Source: SIG480 sp045595365
GTDB taxonomy: Bacteria; Bacillota; Clostridia; Oscillospirales; JAAYXM01
Assembly (NCBI GenBank): GCA_045595365.1
Contig: JAZOAI010000034.1
Coordinates: 1 to 37,125 of the forward strand
Direction: 5' to 3'
Length of the DNA stretch: 37,125 nt
Part shown: piece by piece, positions 23,992-31,876 of the stretch
Layout: the number at the start of each line of letters is the position of its first letter
Position numbering within the stretch: the first letter of the stretch is position 1
Made by a program: the position numbers and the translations under genes
Notes under the pieces: model-generated
What the model saw: only the letters and a program-made list of their open reading frames with translations
What the model was told of the DNA's origin: nothing
Databases searched by the model: none

Positions 23992-24056
23992 GTCAGTAAC
24001 AATAGCTCGGTTTATGACAAATTCATCTCCCTTTTTGAATTTGTAATACTATTTTG

Positions 24057-24085
24057 AGTATACCATATTTTTGTTTCAATTACAA
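24057..24085 (-). promoter_or_regulatory. Possible promoter of the ATP-grasp operon
   Basis: On the minus strand TTGTAA (24085-24080), 17 bp, TATACT (24062-24057). Confidence 0.4.
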
Positions 24086-24126
24086 CAAAGAACGTTTCTG
24101 CATTTTCGCATCTTTTATTGTCTCAT

Positions 24127-24155
24127 TTGACTTTTTTATGATTCTGTCATACAAT
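24127..24155 (+). promoter_or_regulatory. Promoter of mrnC
   Basis: TTGACT (24127-24132), 17 bp, TACAAT (24150-24155), 26 bp before the ATG; TGGGAGA provides the ribosome binding site. Confidence 0.75.
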
Positions 24156-24181
24156 ATAAGAAAAAATCCTGGGAGATTATT

Positions 24182-24580
24182 ATGACTGACTTTCTTCATA
24201 CAACACTTTCCGAAAATGAAATTTTTGAGATGAGCGCAACCGCGCTTGCGCATATAGGAGATGCCGCATTTGAGCTTATGGTGCGCGCACATCTTGTTAA
24301 ATCCGGGCTCCGCAAAGCAGGCGACCTCCACAAAAACACCGTTCTCTCCGTTTCCGCCGCCGCGCAGTGCGCCGCGGCAGAGAAAATTCTCCCGCTTCTG
24401 ACAGACGAGGAGACGGCGGTTTTTAAACGCGCAAGAAACGCAAAGGTCAACTCCATTCCGAAGCATTCCGACCCCGCCACATACCACGCCGCAACAGCAT
24501 TTGAAGCACTCTGGGGGTGGCTCTATCTGCTTGGAAGGTATGACCGCCAGAACGAGCTTTTTGAGAAAATAATTTTTTGA
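24182..24580 (+). CDS. mrnC: Mini-ribonuclease 3
   Basis: A 132-aa RNase III-type nuclease lacking the double-stranded RNA-binding domain. In B. subtilis it trims the ends of 23S rRNA precursor. The catalytic helix reads ALAHIGDAAFEL with D27. The second conserved block RARNAKVNSIPKHSDPATYH is followed by TAFEALWGWLYLLGR, holding the remaining metal-binding acidic residue. Length and order match the family. In many Firmicutes mrnC follows cysS; here it stands alone with its own promoter and terminator, divergent from the ATP-grasp operon. Confidence 0.93.
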   Translation: MTDFLHTTLSENEIFEMSATALAHIGDAAFELMVRAHLVKSGLRKAGDLHKNTVLSVSAAAQCAAAEKILPLLTDEETAVFKRARNAKVNSIPKHSDPATYHAATAFEALWGWLYLLGRYDRQNELFEKIIF

Positions 24581-24593
24581 AAATTTAAGAAGC

Positions 24594-24626
24594 AAAAACT
24601 GCAAGGCAAATTGCCTTGCAGTTTTT
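24594..24626 (+). terminator. Terminator of mrnC
   Basis: The stem AAAAACTGCAAGGCAA (24594-24609) pairs with 24611-24626, which ends in TTTTT. A near-identical hairpin occurs at 25085-25118. Confidence 0.85.
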
Positions 24627-24628
24627 AA

Positions 24629-24727
24629 CTACTCCCCTTCTTCACTGCGCTTTTTTGGCAATAAAAAAAGCGCACCAACCGAAGTCAATGCGCCGAAAAA
24701 CGCAGAGCCCCAATTGTTGCTACACAA
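24629..24727 (-). pseudogene. Possible C-terminal remnant of a membrane protein gene
   Basis: Reading leftward, codons 24727-24629 give a 32-residue peptide with a hydrophobic stretch and charged tail (NWGSAFFGALTSVG, then ALFLLPKKRSEEGE). It looks like the end of a membrane protein. There is no ribosome binding site at the TTG, and an in-frame stop lies just upstream, inside the palindrome at 24716-24831. I read it as a gene truncated by that element or its neighbours. It could instead be chance; the inverted GCGC stretch at 24648-24673 lies within it. Confidence 0.3.
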
Positions 24728-24831
24728 TTATATACAAAGTGAAACACCTGCATACTGATGGAACCTGCATTTTTACCTATGGTAAAAACTACAGGTGTTT
24801 TCCACTTTATATATAAAATTGTGTCGCAAAC
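24716..24831. repeat. 116-bp imperfect palindrome (MITE-like or structured RNA)
   Basis: About 36-bp arms (24717-24750 and 24793-24830) are related by inversion with a few single-base indels: TTGC.ACACAATT...AAAGTG..AACACCTG on one side and its complement on the other. The tip holds a second perfect hairpin TTTTTACC-TAT-GGTAAAAA (about 24770-24788). No transposase is present. Target-site duplications are not obvious. Confidence 0.65.
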
Positions 24832-24937
24832 ATAGTGTATCATATAGTGTCGGAAAATGGAAGAGGTTTTTCAAAAAAATTTCCAAAAAATGGGAATTTG
24901 AATTTTGCTGTGATAACCTGCCATCATTCCTTTTTTT

Positions 24938-24987
24938 GTAGGGGACATTCACGAATGTCCCGCGGGAGATTTAAGAATCGCCCCTAC
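24938..24987. repeat. REP-like double-hairpin element
   Basis: A 50-bp unit bounded by GTAGGGG and CCCCTAC. The first hairpin is GGGACATTC-AC-GAATGTCCC. A CGC centre follows, then a second hairpin GGGAGATT...AATCGCCC with a few mismatches. It is nearly identical to the copy at 36921-36970. Such elements are the presumed substrates of RAYT transposases. Confidence 0.8.
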
Positions 24988-25084
24988 AATGCGAATTCCC
25001 CGCTTTCTTCTCGGTACGTCGAAAACCGCCGAACCCTACAACACCTCATCAGTCAAGACCTTTTAACTTTTTTAAAAAAATGAC

Positions 25085-25118
25085 AAAAACTGCAAGGCAA
25101 AATTGCCTTGCAGTTTTT
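25085..25118. terminator. Bidirectional terminator of rpsU, copy of the mrnC terminator
   Basis: The stem 25085-25100 pairs with 25103-25118, with A5 and T5 ends. On the minus strand it follows rpsU and is followed by TTTTTGTCATTTTTTT. Its sequence matches 24594-24626 apart from the loop. Confidence 0.85.
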
Positions 25119-25121
25119 CTT

Positions 25122-25301
25122 TTAATATCTTTTTTTCTTTGCGCGCGCGGCTTCACTCTTCTTGCGGCGCTTTACGCTCGGGCTTTCATAATGCTCACGC
25201 TTACGCAGCTCGGAGAGAACGCCTGATTTTGCGCAGGAACGTTTAAATCTTTTGAGAGCGCTCTCCAAAGATTCGTTTTCCTTTATACGGATTTCTGACA
25301 T
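25122..25301 (-). CDS. rpsU: 30S ribosomal protein S21
   Basis: A 59-residue basic protein, MSEIRIKENESLESALKRFK at the start and KSEAARAKKKRY at the end, with LRKREHYESPSVKRRKK between. This is the S21 pattern throughout. S21 joins the small subunit near the mRNA exit channel and aids initiation. A very strong site GGAGGGAGGG lies about 6 nt before the ATG. It follows leuS on the same strand after 116 bp but has its own consensus promoter and terminator, so it is separately expressed. In many Firmicutes rpsU precedes yqeY; that gene is absent here. Confidence 0.95.
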   Translation of the reverse strand: MSEIRIKENESLESALKRFKRSCAKSGVLSELRKREHYESPSVKRRKKSEAARAKKKRY

Positions 25302-25351
25302 TGTTATCCCTCCCTCCGCGATCAGAACAAAAAATAAATATTAACGTTACT

Positions 25352-25380
25352 ATTATAATAAAAATTTACGCCAATGTCAA
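25352..25380 (-). promoter_or_regulatory. Promoter of rpsU
   Basis: On the minus strand TTGACA (25380-25375), 17 bp, TATAAT (25357-25352), exact consensus. Predicted leader about 44 nt. Confidence 0.85.
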
Positions 25381-25417
25381 CAATAATAATTTTAAATTAT
25401 TCGTGAATTTTGTTTTT

Positions 25418-27820
25418 TTACTTTATAATGAGGTTGACAAGCCTGTTCTTAACCACAATGCTCTTTACGAGCTCGCCGTTTTCGAGAGCTTCTTTAACCT
25501 TCGGCTCGTGTGATACAAGCTCTATTACCTCGTCATCCGAAAGATCTGCCGGGATTGTCATCCTGCCCTTGATTTTTCCGCATACCTGAACTGCGATCTC
25601 AACTTCAGAGGAGCGGGTTTTTGCCTCGTCATACTCCGGCCACTTTGAAAGTGCGACAAGTGTTTTTTCGCCGTAGCTCTCCCAGAGTTCCTCCGCAATA
25701 TGCGGAGCAAACGGAGAAAGAAGACGGAGCAGGACTTTCATATCGCCGCGAGTTGTGCCGTTTGTCGAAAAGTCGTTGATGAGCGCCATCATCGAAGCAA
25801 TAGCGGTATTGAACTTCATATTTTCAATATCTTCGCCGACTTTTTTGATTGTCTTGTGGATTGCAGCTTCGTTCTTTTCACTTATCTTATCAGACGCGTC
25901 TGCCTTTTCAGCAAGTGTCCAGATGCGGTCGAGGAAGCGCTTGCAGCCTCTTACTGCCTGGCTGTCCCAGGATGCAACCTTTTCAAAGTCGCCGATATAC
26001 ATAATATAAAGACGCATTGTATCCGCACCGTACTGACTGATAATGTCATTCGGGTTGATGACGTTGCCGCGTGACTTTGACATCTTCTCACCGTTTTCAC
26101 CGAGAATCATACCGTGGCTTGTGCGTTTTGCATACGGCTCTTTTGTCGGAACGACTCCGATGTCATAAAGGAACTTATGCCAGAAGCGCGAATAGAGAAG
26201 ATGAAGCGTGGTATGCTCCATTCCGCCGTTGTACCAATCGACAGGTGCCCAGTAGTCAAGGGCTTCTTTTGATGCAAGAGCTGTGTCGCAGTGCGGGTCC
26301 ATATAACGCAGGAAGTACCAGCTTGAGCCTGCCCACTGCGGCATTGTGTCTGTCTCGCGCTTTGCAGGCGCGCCGCAAACAGGGCAAGTTGTGTTGACCC
26401 ACTCGGTAATATTTGCAATCGGGCTTTCTCCGTTGTCTGTCGGCTCATATGACTCGACATCCGGGAGAAGCAGAGGAAGCTCGCTCTCAGGAACCGGAAC
26501 CCATCCGCAATGCGGGCACTCTATAAGCGGAATCGGCTCACCCCAGTATCTCTGGCGCGAGAAAACCCAGTCGCGGAGCTTGTAGTTTGTCTTCGGGGTT
26601 CCAACGCCCTTTTCTGATAAGAACTCTATTATCTTCTTTTTAGCGTCAGCAACTTCAAGGCCGTTTAAGAAGTCGGAATTTACGAGCTTTCCGGTTTCAA
26701 CGTCTGTAAACGCTTCGTTTTCGACATCGCCGCCTGCAACAACCTCAATTATCGGGAGATTAAACTTCTTTGCAAAATCCCAGTCGCGCGTGTCGTGGGC
26801 GGGGACCGCCATAATAGCACCTGTGCCGTATGACATAAGAACATAGTCTGAAATGAATATCGGAATTTCTTTTCCGTTTACGGGGTTGATTGCCAAAACG
26901 CCATTAAGTCTTGCGCCGGTTTTGTCCTTTGCAAGCTCTGTGCGCTCAAAGTCAGACTTCTTCGCAGAGGTCTCAACGTAGGCCGAAACCTCATCGTAGT
27001 TTGAAATAATATCCTTCCACTTTTCCACATACGGATGCTCAGGCGAGATAACCATATATGTAGCACCGAAAAGTGTGTCCGGGCGCGTTGTGTAAACCGT
27101 GAGAACGTCGCCTGCAGTTGTTTCAAACTGAACCTCGGCACCCTCGCTCTTTCCTATCCAGTTCTTCTGCTGAATCTTAACGCGCTCAATAAAATCTACG
27201 TCGTCAAGGTCCTTGATAAGGCGCTCTGCATATTCCGTAATCTTGAGCATCCACTGGCTCTTTTCCTTGCGGACAACCTCGCTTCCGCAGCGCTCACAAA
27301 CGCCGTTGACAACCTCTTCGTTTGCAAGAACGCACTTGCAGGAGGTACACCAGTTGACAGGCATTTTATTCTTGTATGCAAGGCCCTTTTCAAAGAGCTT
27401 CAAGAAAATCCACTGTGTCCACTTGAAGTAGTTCGGGTCAGTGGTGTTTATCTCACGATCCCAGTCGATAGAGTATCCGAGAGACTGAAGCTGTGATTTG
27501 AAAAACGCAATATTCTTCTCAGTGACCTCTTTCGGATGGATTTTGTGCTGAATCGCGAAATTCTCCGTGGGAAGGCCAAAGGCGTCCCACCCCATCGGGA
27601 AGAGAACGTTGTACCCGTCCATACGGCGCTTTCTTGAAATAACGTCAAGCGCGGTATAGGGGCGCGCGTGTCCGACGTGAAGCCCGTTCCCCGAAGGATA
27701 CGGAAACTCAACGAGGGCGTAGAACTTTTCCTTGTCGCCTCCGTTTTCAGCGTGAAAAGCCTTTTCATCAGCCCAACGCTTCTGCCACTTTTTTTCGATT
27801 GTAGAAAAATCGTATTTCAT
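25418..27820 (-). CDS. leuS: Leucyl-tRNA synthetase
   Basis: An 800-aa class I synthetase that charges tRNA-Leu. It has the nucleotide-binding HVGH (48-51, within YPSGNGLHVGH), a zinc-like CxxC pair (CTSCKC...CERCG), the CP1 editing domain with TTRPDTLFGATYMV and MSYGTGAIMAVPAHDTRD, a second CPHCGW...CPVCG pair, and KMSKS (about 577-581, in GEKMSKSRGNVINP). A tRNA-binding C-terminal domain follows. The ATG at 27820 is chosen because AAAGGA lies 9 nt upstream; an in-frame TTG at 27829 abuts that site. The gap to rsfS is 15 nt, so there is no room for a T-box leader. No clear terminator separates it from the rpsU promoter. Confidence 0.97.
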   Translation of the reverse strand: MKYDFSTIEKKWQKRWADEKAFHAENGGDKEKFYALVEFPYPSGNGLHVGHARPYTALDVISRKRRMDGYNVLFPMGWDAFGLPTENFAIQHKIHPKEVTEKNIAFFKSQLQSLGYSIDWDREINTTDPNYFKWTQWIFLKLFEKGLAYKNKMPVNWCTSCKCVLANEEVVNGVCERCGSEVVRKEKSQWMLKITEYAERLIKDLDDVDFIERVKIQQKNWIGKSEGAEVQFETTAGDVLTVYTTRPDTLFGATYMVISPEHPYVEKWKDIISNYDEVSAYVETSAKKSDFERTELAKDKTGARLNGVLAINPVNGKEIPIFISDYVLMSYGTGAIMAVPAHDTRDWDFAKKFNLPIIEVVAGGDVENEAFTDVETGKLVNSDFLNGLEVADAKKKIIEFLSEKGVGTPKTNYKLRDWVFSRQRYWGEPIPLIECPHCGWVPVPESELPLLLPDVESYEPTDNGESPIANITEWVNTTCPVCGAPAKRETDTMPQWAGSSWYFLRYMDPHCDTALASKEALDYWAPVDWYNGGMEHTTLHLLYSRFWHKFLYDIGVVPTKEPYAKRTSHGMILGENGEKMSKSRGNVINPNDIISQYGADTMRLYIMYIGDFEKVASWDSQAVRGCKRFLDRIWTLAEKADASDKISEKNEAAIHKTIKKVGEDIENMKFNTAIASMMALINDFSTNGTTRGDMKVLLRLLSPFAPHIAEELWESYGEKTLVALSKWPEYDEAKTRSSEVEIAVQVCGKIKGRMTIPADLSDDEVIELVSHEPKVKEALENGELVKSIVVKNRLVNLIIK

Positions 27821-27835
27821 TTCTGTCAATCCTTT

Positions 27836-28189
27836 CTATTCACTCAGCATTTCGTCAACCGGAACGGAAATTGCATCCGCCCAGACGCGGTCAAGCTGAT
27901 AAAATCCTCTGCCTTCATCCGTGAAAATGTGAACAACGACACTGCCGTAATCCATAAGCACCCATGCGCCGCTGTGGCCTTCGATATGATGCGGCTCTAT
28001 TCCCTTTTCCGAAAGCTTCATATCCACTGCATCGCGGAGCGCCGCGACGTGGGTGTTTGACGTTCCCGTGCATATTATAAAATACTCTGCAAGGGTCGTG
28101 ATTTCCTCTATTTTGAGAACCTTTATATCCGCGGCGATTTTGTCGTCAAGCGCACGGACTATTGTTTTTACATTTTCTTTTACATCCAT
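27836..28189 (-). CDS. rsfS: Ribosomal silencing factor RsfS
   Basis: A 117-aa protein that binds L14 on the 50S subunit and blocks subunit joining when nutrients are short. The family features are ALDDKIAADIKVLKI, EYFIICTGTSNTHVAALRDAV, then GHSGAWVLMDYGSVVVHIF and FYQLDRVWADA. Length is typical. It lies between the LCP gene (14-bp gap) and leuS (15-bp gap). A conserved place near nadD and yqeK supports the call. Confidence 0.95.
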   Translation of the reverse strand: MDVKENVKTIVRALDDKIAADIKVLKIEEITTLAEYFIICTGTSNTHVAALRDAVDMKLSEKGIEPHHIEGHSGAWVLMDYGSVVVHIFTDEGRGFYQLDRVWADAISVPVDEMLSE

Positions 28190-28203
28190 TTTATTTTACC
28201 CCC

Positions 28204-29166
28204 TCATTCTTTGAATAAGTCAAGCTCATTAATCGGCTCGATATACGGATTGAAGTTTTCGTTTATAATTTCAAGAACATCTTCCTCACTCGGGAAGTAG
28301 TAGGAAAGGCCGTCATAATACTTCGCATATCCCGGAAGCGTCGTTATTGTGACATCCTCTTCAAGGTTCATCGTAAGAATCTGCTTTCCGAGCCATATTT
28401 CGTTTCCGAGAGTCAGGTCGGTTTCGACATTGTCAAGAATAATCTCGGCAAGCTCCGGGACTTTTGCAAACGTTGCGGGCGTCAGCATCTTTTTTATAAC
28501 TGCATCGACAAACATATGTTGCATCTTTATGCGCCCGATGTCGCCCTCGGCATACGTTGCGCGGTATCTCATAAATCCCATCGAATCATATCCGTCAAGC
28601 GTTTGCAGGCCTTTTTTAATATTAATCTTCAGATTCTGCGTGGGGTCATTATACACCATATCAATCGGAACATCAACCTCAACTCCCCCGATTGCATCTA
28701 TCAAATCCACAAACCCGTCAACCGATACAAGTGCATATTTATCGGGGCGGACACCGCAAACGCTCTCCACCTCGTCATAAAGAGCGTCAATATCGCCGTG
28801 GCTTGCTGCGTATGCGGAATTGATTTTTTTATTTGCTCGCGAGCTGTTTGTTATCGTATCGCGCGGGATGCTTAGTATGCTCATTTTCTTAAGCTCGTTA
28901 TCAAACGCGGCGAGCATTATGGTGTCCGTGCTGTTTGATGCAGCATCCGTGCCTACAAGCAAGACGGTGAAAAAGTTTTCACGGCGGTCGCGGCCGATCG
29001 CGGAAACTGCCTCGTCGCGAATTACGTTCCCGAGTCTTTCATCAAATATTTCAGGCGGGCGTATATTGTTTATCGCAACTGCAGCTACAATCATAATTAC
29101 CGCCGCAATTACGAGAATTATCGAAATTATATACTTTGCCTTGTTGCTTATCATCTGTTTTCTCAT
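28204..29166 (-). CDS. LCP (LytR-CpsA-Psr) family cell wall polymer transferase
   Basis: A 320-aa membrane-anchored protein. One N-terminal transmembrane helix (residues about 12-32) is followed by an extracellular LCP domain with LLVGTDAASNSTDTIMLAAF (about 69-88), SILSIPRDT and the R-x-R region GFMRYRATYAEGDIGR. LCP enzymes move lipid-linked teichoic acid, capsule or other glycopolymers to peptidoglycan, using pyrophosphate-binding arginines and aspartates that are present here. Its ATG overlaps the yqeK stop by 4 bp. Which polymer it transfers cannot be told. Confidence 0.9.
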   Translation of the reverse strand: MRKQMISNKAKYIISIILVIAAVIMIVAAVAINNIRPPEIFDERLGNVIRDEAVSAIGRDRRENFFTVLLVGTDAASNSTDTIMLAAFDNELKKMSILSIPRDTITNSSRANKKINSAYAASHGDIDALYDEVESVCGVRPDKYALVSVDGFVDLIDAIGGVEVDVPIDMVYNDPTQNLKINIKKGLQTLDGYDSMGFMRYRATYAEGDIGRIKMQHMFVDAVIKKMLTPATFAKVPELAEIILDNVETDLTLGNEIWLGKQILTMNLEEDVTITTLPGYAKYYDGLSYYFPSEEDVLEIINENFNPYIEPINELDLFKE

Positions 29167-29738
29167 TTGTAAAGCTGATCCTTTCTCGCCGCTATTTCAT
29201 AGTTTCTCGCTTCTATCATATTTGAATCTATCTCGCTCCCACGTTTTATGAGAACTGACAGCGTAGTATCAAAACCCAGAATGAGAGCTTCGCTTAAGTT
29301 TTCAAAAGCAAGCTCTCGAATCTCCGAAGCTTCTTTGAATTTGCGCCCGGCTTCGGTCAGATCCGCAAGCCATATGATTTTCTCAAGCTGCGTCATGCCT
29401 TTGCGAGCCGTAGTATGCCAGCGAATCGCGCTACAGACCTCCTCACACTCATGAAAGTCCTCGCCTGCTATAAGCGCGCCTGAAAAAGCGTGGATGATTT
29501 TCTCCGATTTTTGCATATCGGTTAATATGATACCAAATTTGTCGACCAATTTCAACTGCTCGGAATACGGCATTTCTTTAGCTATATCGTGGAGATACGC
29601 CGCGCGGCGCGCAAGGGCGACATCTGCACCCCAACGCTTCGCAAGCCGCTCTGCCATTTCTACACAGCCGACGGTATGAAGAAAGCGTTTTTCGCTCATT
29701 GATGAGCGGACCCGTGAAATAATTTCTGCTTCTGTCAA
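29163..29738 (-). CDS. yqeK: HD-domain hydrolase YqeK (predicted symmetrical Ap4A hydrolase)
   Basis: A 191-aa HD-fold metalloenzyme; characterised YqeK proteins split diadenosine tetraphosphate into two ADP. The HD motifs are H in KRFLHTVGC, HD in AAYLHDIAKEMP, H in HAFSGAL, H in RWHTTARKGMTQLEKIIWLADLTE, which is the YqeK signature with HTTAR in place of the commoner HTTGR. It lies downstream of nadD (13-bp gap), the standard order in Firmicutes, where the two genes are sometimes fused. Confidence 0.93.
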   Translation of the reverse strand: MTEAEIISRVRSSMSEKRFLHTVGCVEMAERLAKRWGADVALARRAAYLHDIAKEMPYSEQLKLVDKFGIILTDMQKSEKIIHAFSGALIAGEDFHECEEVCSAIRWHTTARKGMTQLEKIIWLADLTEAGRKFKEASEIRELAFENLSEALILGFDTTLSVLIKRGSEIDSNMIEARNYEIAARKDQLYK

Positions 29739-29751
29739 AATAACCCGCCTC

Positions 29752-30351
29752 TCAAAAGCCGTAAAGCCCGTTTTTTTCTATATAATCCCGAACTGAATCA
29801 GGGAGAAACTTTAAAACATTATCTCTCTCTTCCTCGTTGCGAAGCTCCGAGGAGGAGATTGTAACCGCGTCAGTTTCTATGATTTCCGAAACTGCGCCGT
29901 ATTTTTCAAAAAGCATCTCGCGCTGTTTTAAAAGCTCGGGAACGTCTTGGGAATTTCTCGGAACAACCGCTATGCGGGAAAGTTCGAAAATTTTCTCCGG
30001 CGTATGCCAGCTCTCAAGGCTTAAGAACATATCGGTGCCCATAATAAGCCACAGCTCGTCTTCGGGGTATATCTTCCGAAGAAAAGCGAGAGTATCTGCC
30101 GTATAGCTTTTTCCCTCGCGAAGGATTTCAATGTCGCTGACGCGCGCAGAAAGCTCTTTTGCACATAGCCGTGTCATCTCAAGGCGCTCTTTTTTTGTCG
30201 CCGAGTTTTTTGCAACTTCCTTATGCGGCGGAAGCCCGGCAGGGATTAAAATAAGCTCCGAAAGGCAGAGCTTCTCCCGCGCGCTTTTCGCCGCGTTTAT
30301 ATGCCCCATGTGCGGCGGGTTGAAGGTCCCGCCCATAATGCCTATACGCAT
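29752..30351 (-). CDS. nadD: Nicotinate-nucleotide adenylyltransferase
   Basis: A 199-aa enzyme making deamido-NAD from NaMN and ATP. The nucleotidyltransferase signature is GIMGGTFNPPHMGH (4-17) at the N-terminus. It is followed by ILIPAGLPPHKE, LWLIMGTDMFLSLESWHTPEKI, and the C-terminal ISSSELR, the ISSTxIR motif. All catalytic histidines are present. It begins 1 nt after the rdgB stop codon and is followed by yqeK. Confidence 0.96.
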   Translation of the reverse strand: MRIGIMGGTFNPPHMGHINAAKSAREKLCLSELILIPAGLPPHKEVAKNSATKKERLEMTRLCAKELSARVSDIEILREGKSYTADTLAFLRKIYPEDELWLIMGTDMFLSLESWHTPEKIFELSRIAVVPRNSQDVPELLKQREMLFEKYGAVSEIIETDAVTISSSELRNEEERDNVLKFLPDSVRDYIEKNGLYGF

Positions 30352-30352
30352 T

Positions 30353-30946
30353 TTATAAAACTTCCTCTAATTTTTTTGACATTATCTGAAGTGACCGTGC
30401 GCGGTGTGAAATCTCGTTTTTCCTCTCCTGCGACATTTCGGCAGTCGTCATATTCTCACTCTTCACAAAGAAAATGGGGTCGTATCCGAAGCCACCCTCA
30501 CCGCGCGCCTCGCGAAGGATTTCGCCCTCAATCTCGCCCCTTGCCGAAATTTCGCGGCCATCGGGGAATACGCACGTTATAACCGAAACGAACCTCGCGC
30601 TTCTCTTGCCGTCTTCTACATTCTCCATATTCTTAAGGAGATATTCATATCTCTCCTTGTCGTCTGCGCAAAGCTCGCCGCCATATCTCGCAGAATATAC
30701 GCCGGGCTCGCCCCCGAGGGCATCAACCTCAAGCCCGGAATCGTCTGCAATCGCCGGAAGCCCTGATTTCTCCATAGCAGCAACCGCCTTGAGCCTTGAG
30801 TTTTCTTCAAACGTTGTTCCTGTTTCTTCAACGTCAGACTCAACTCCCGCCTCAGCAAGGGAAACTGCCGAAACCCCGAGCTTTGAAAGAATCTCCGAAA
30901 GCTCGCGGAGCTTTTTTTTGTTGTTTGTGGCTATAATAAATTTCAT
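30353..30946 (-). CDS. rdgB: RdgB/HAM1 family XTP/dITP pyrophosphatase
   Basis: A 197-aa house-cleaning enzyme that removes XTP, ITP and dITP from the nucleotide pool. It shows IIATNNKKKLRELSEIL (4-20), the GTTFEENSRLKA segment, the ADDSGLEVDALGGEPGVYSA loop, and GEGGFGYDPIFF with the base-recognising residues, then EISHRARSL near the end. It sits between ftsY (11-bp gap) and nadD (1-bp gap). Confidence 0.96.
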   Translation of the reverse strand: MKFIIATNNKKKLRELSEILSKLGVSAVSLAEAGVESDVEETGTTFEENSRLKAVAAMEKSGLPAIADDSGLEVDALGGEPGVYSARYGGELCADDKERYEYLLKNMENVEDGKRSARFVSVITCVFPDGREISARGEIEGEILREARGEGGFGYDPIFFVKSENMTTAEMSQERKNEISHRARSLQIMSKKLEEVL

Positions 30947-30957
30947 ATCTCTCGCCC

Positions 30958-31863
30958 CTATTCAAAAAGCGCTTCAGTAAATGATGCGGCATCAAATTCC
31001 ATAAGGTCATCTATCGCCTCTCCGACACCGATATATTTTATCGGAAGGCTCATCTCATCGGCTATGGAAATAACTATTCCGCCTTTTGCGGTGCCGTCAA
31101 GCTTTGTGAGGATTATCCCGCTAAGCTTTGAAACCTCATTGAATTTCTTAGCCTGAACAAGTGCATTCTGCCCCGTTGTCGCATCAAGCACAAGGTAGGA
31201 TTCAATGTCGGCATCGGGAAGCTCGCGCTCAAGAACCCTTCTGATTTTTGCAAGCTCATTCATAAGGTTCTGATTGTTATGGAGCCGCCCTGCAGTGTCG
31301 CATATGAGGACATCTGCCCCCCGTGCGCGCGCGGCATTTGCCGCATCGAAAACAACTGCGGCGGGGTCTGCCCCCTCACCGTGGCGAACTATATCAACAC
31401 CTGCGCGCTTTGCCCATATATCAAGCTGCTCACCTGCTGCGGCGCGGAACGTGTCCCCCGCCGCGAGAATAACGCTTTTGCCCTCGGACTTAAACTTCGC
31501 CGCAAGCTTTCCTATTGAAGTAGTCTTCCCCACTCCGTTTACTCCGATTATGAGAATGACCTTCTGCCCTTTCTCAGGTTCTTCCTCGCAATTTCCCGTG
31601 AGAATGCCGAGGATTATCGATTTGAGTTCCGAAAGAATTTCTTCGCTCTGAAAAAGCTTTTTTTCTTTTACGCTCTCGCGGAGCTTTTCCGTAATATTCA
31701 TCGCGGTATTCACGCCAAGATCTGCCATAATAAGCGTTTCTTCAAGCTCCTCGAGCATCTCCTCGCGGTCAGAGGAAAAGCTCCGGATTATCTTTCCGAT
31801 GCTGCTACCGACCGATTCCCGCGTCTTTGCAAGCCCCGCTCTTATTTTATCAAATAAACCCAT
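30958..31863 (-). CDS. ftsY: Signal recognition particle receptor FtsY
   Basis: A 301-aa SRP-type GTPase that docks SRP-ribosome complexes at the membrane. An N-domain four-helix bundle (about 1-95) precedes the G domain: G1 GVNGVGKTT (107-115), DTFRAAAGEQL, G3 DTAGR and G4 TKLDG, ending with KYIGVGEAIDDLMEFD. The acidic A domain of E. coli FtsY is absent, as is usual in Gram-positive bacteria, so membrane contact relies on the N-terminal helix MGLFDKIRAGLAKTR. AGAGGT lies 9 nt before the ATG, and the gap to smc is 13 bp. Confidence 0.96.
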   Translation of the reverse strand: MGLFDKIRAGLAKTRESVGSSIGKIIRSFSSDREEMLEELEETLIMADLGVNTAMNITEKLRESVKEKKLFQSEEILSELKSIILGILTGNCEEEPEKGQKVILIIGVNGVGKTTSIGKLAAKFKSEGKSVILAAGDTFRAAAGEQLDIWAKRAGVDIVRHGEGADPAAVVFDAANAARARGADVLICDTAGRLHNNQNLMNELAKIRRVLERELPDADIESYLVLDATTGQNALVQAKKFNEVSKLSGIILTKLDGTAKGGIVISIADEMSLPIKYIGVGEAIDDLMEFDAASFTEALFE

Positions 31864-31876
31864 AACAAAAGACCTC

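Noticed and set aside
24629..24700. LPXTG-type sorting signal in the remnant frame
   Set aside because: A hydrophobic stretch and charged tail are present, but no LPXTG or similar pentapeptide precedes them.
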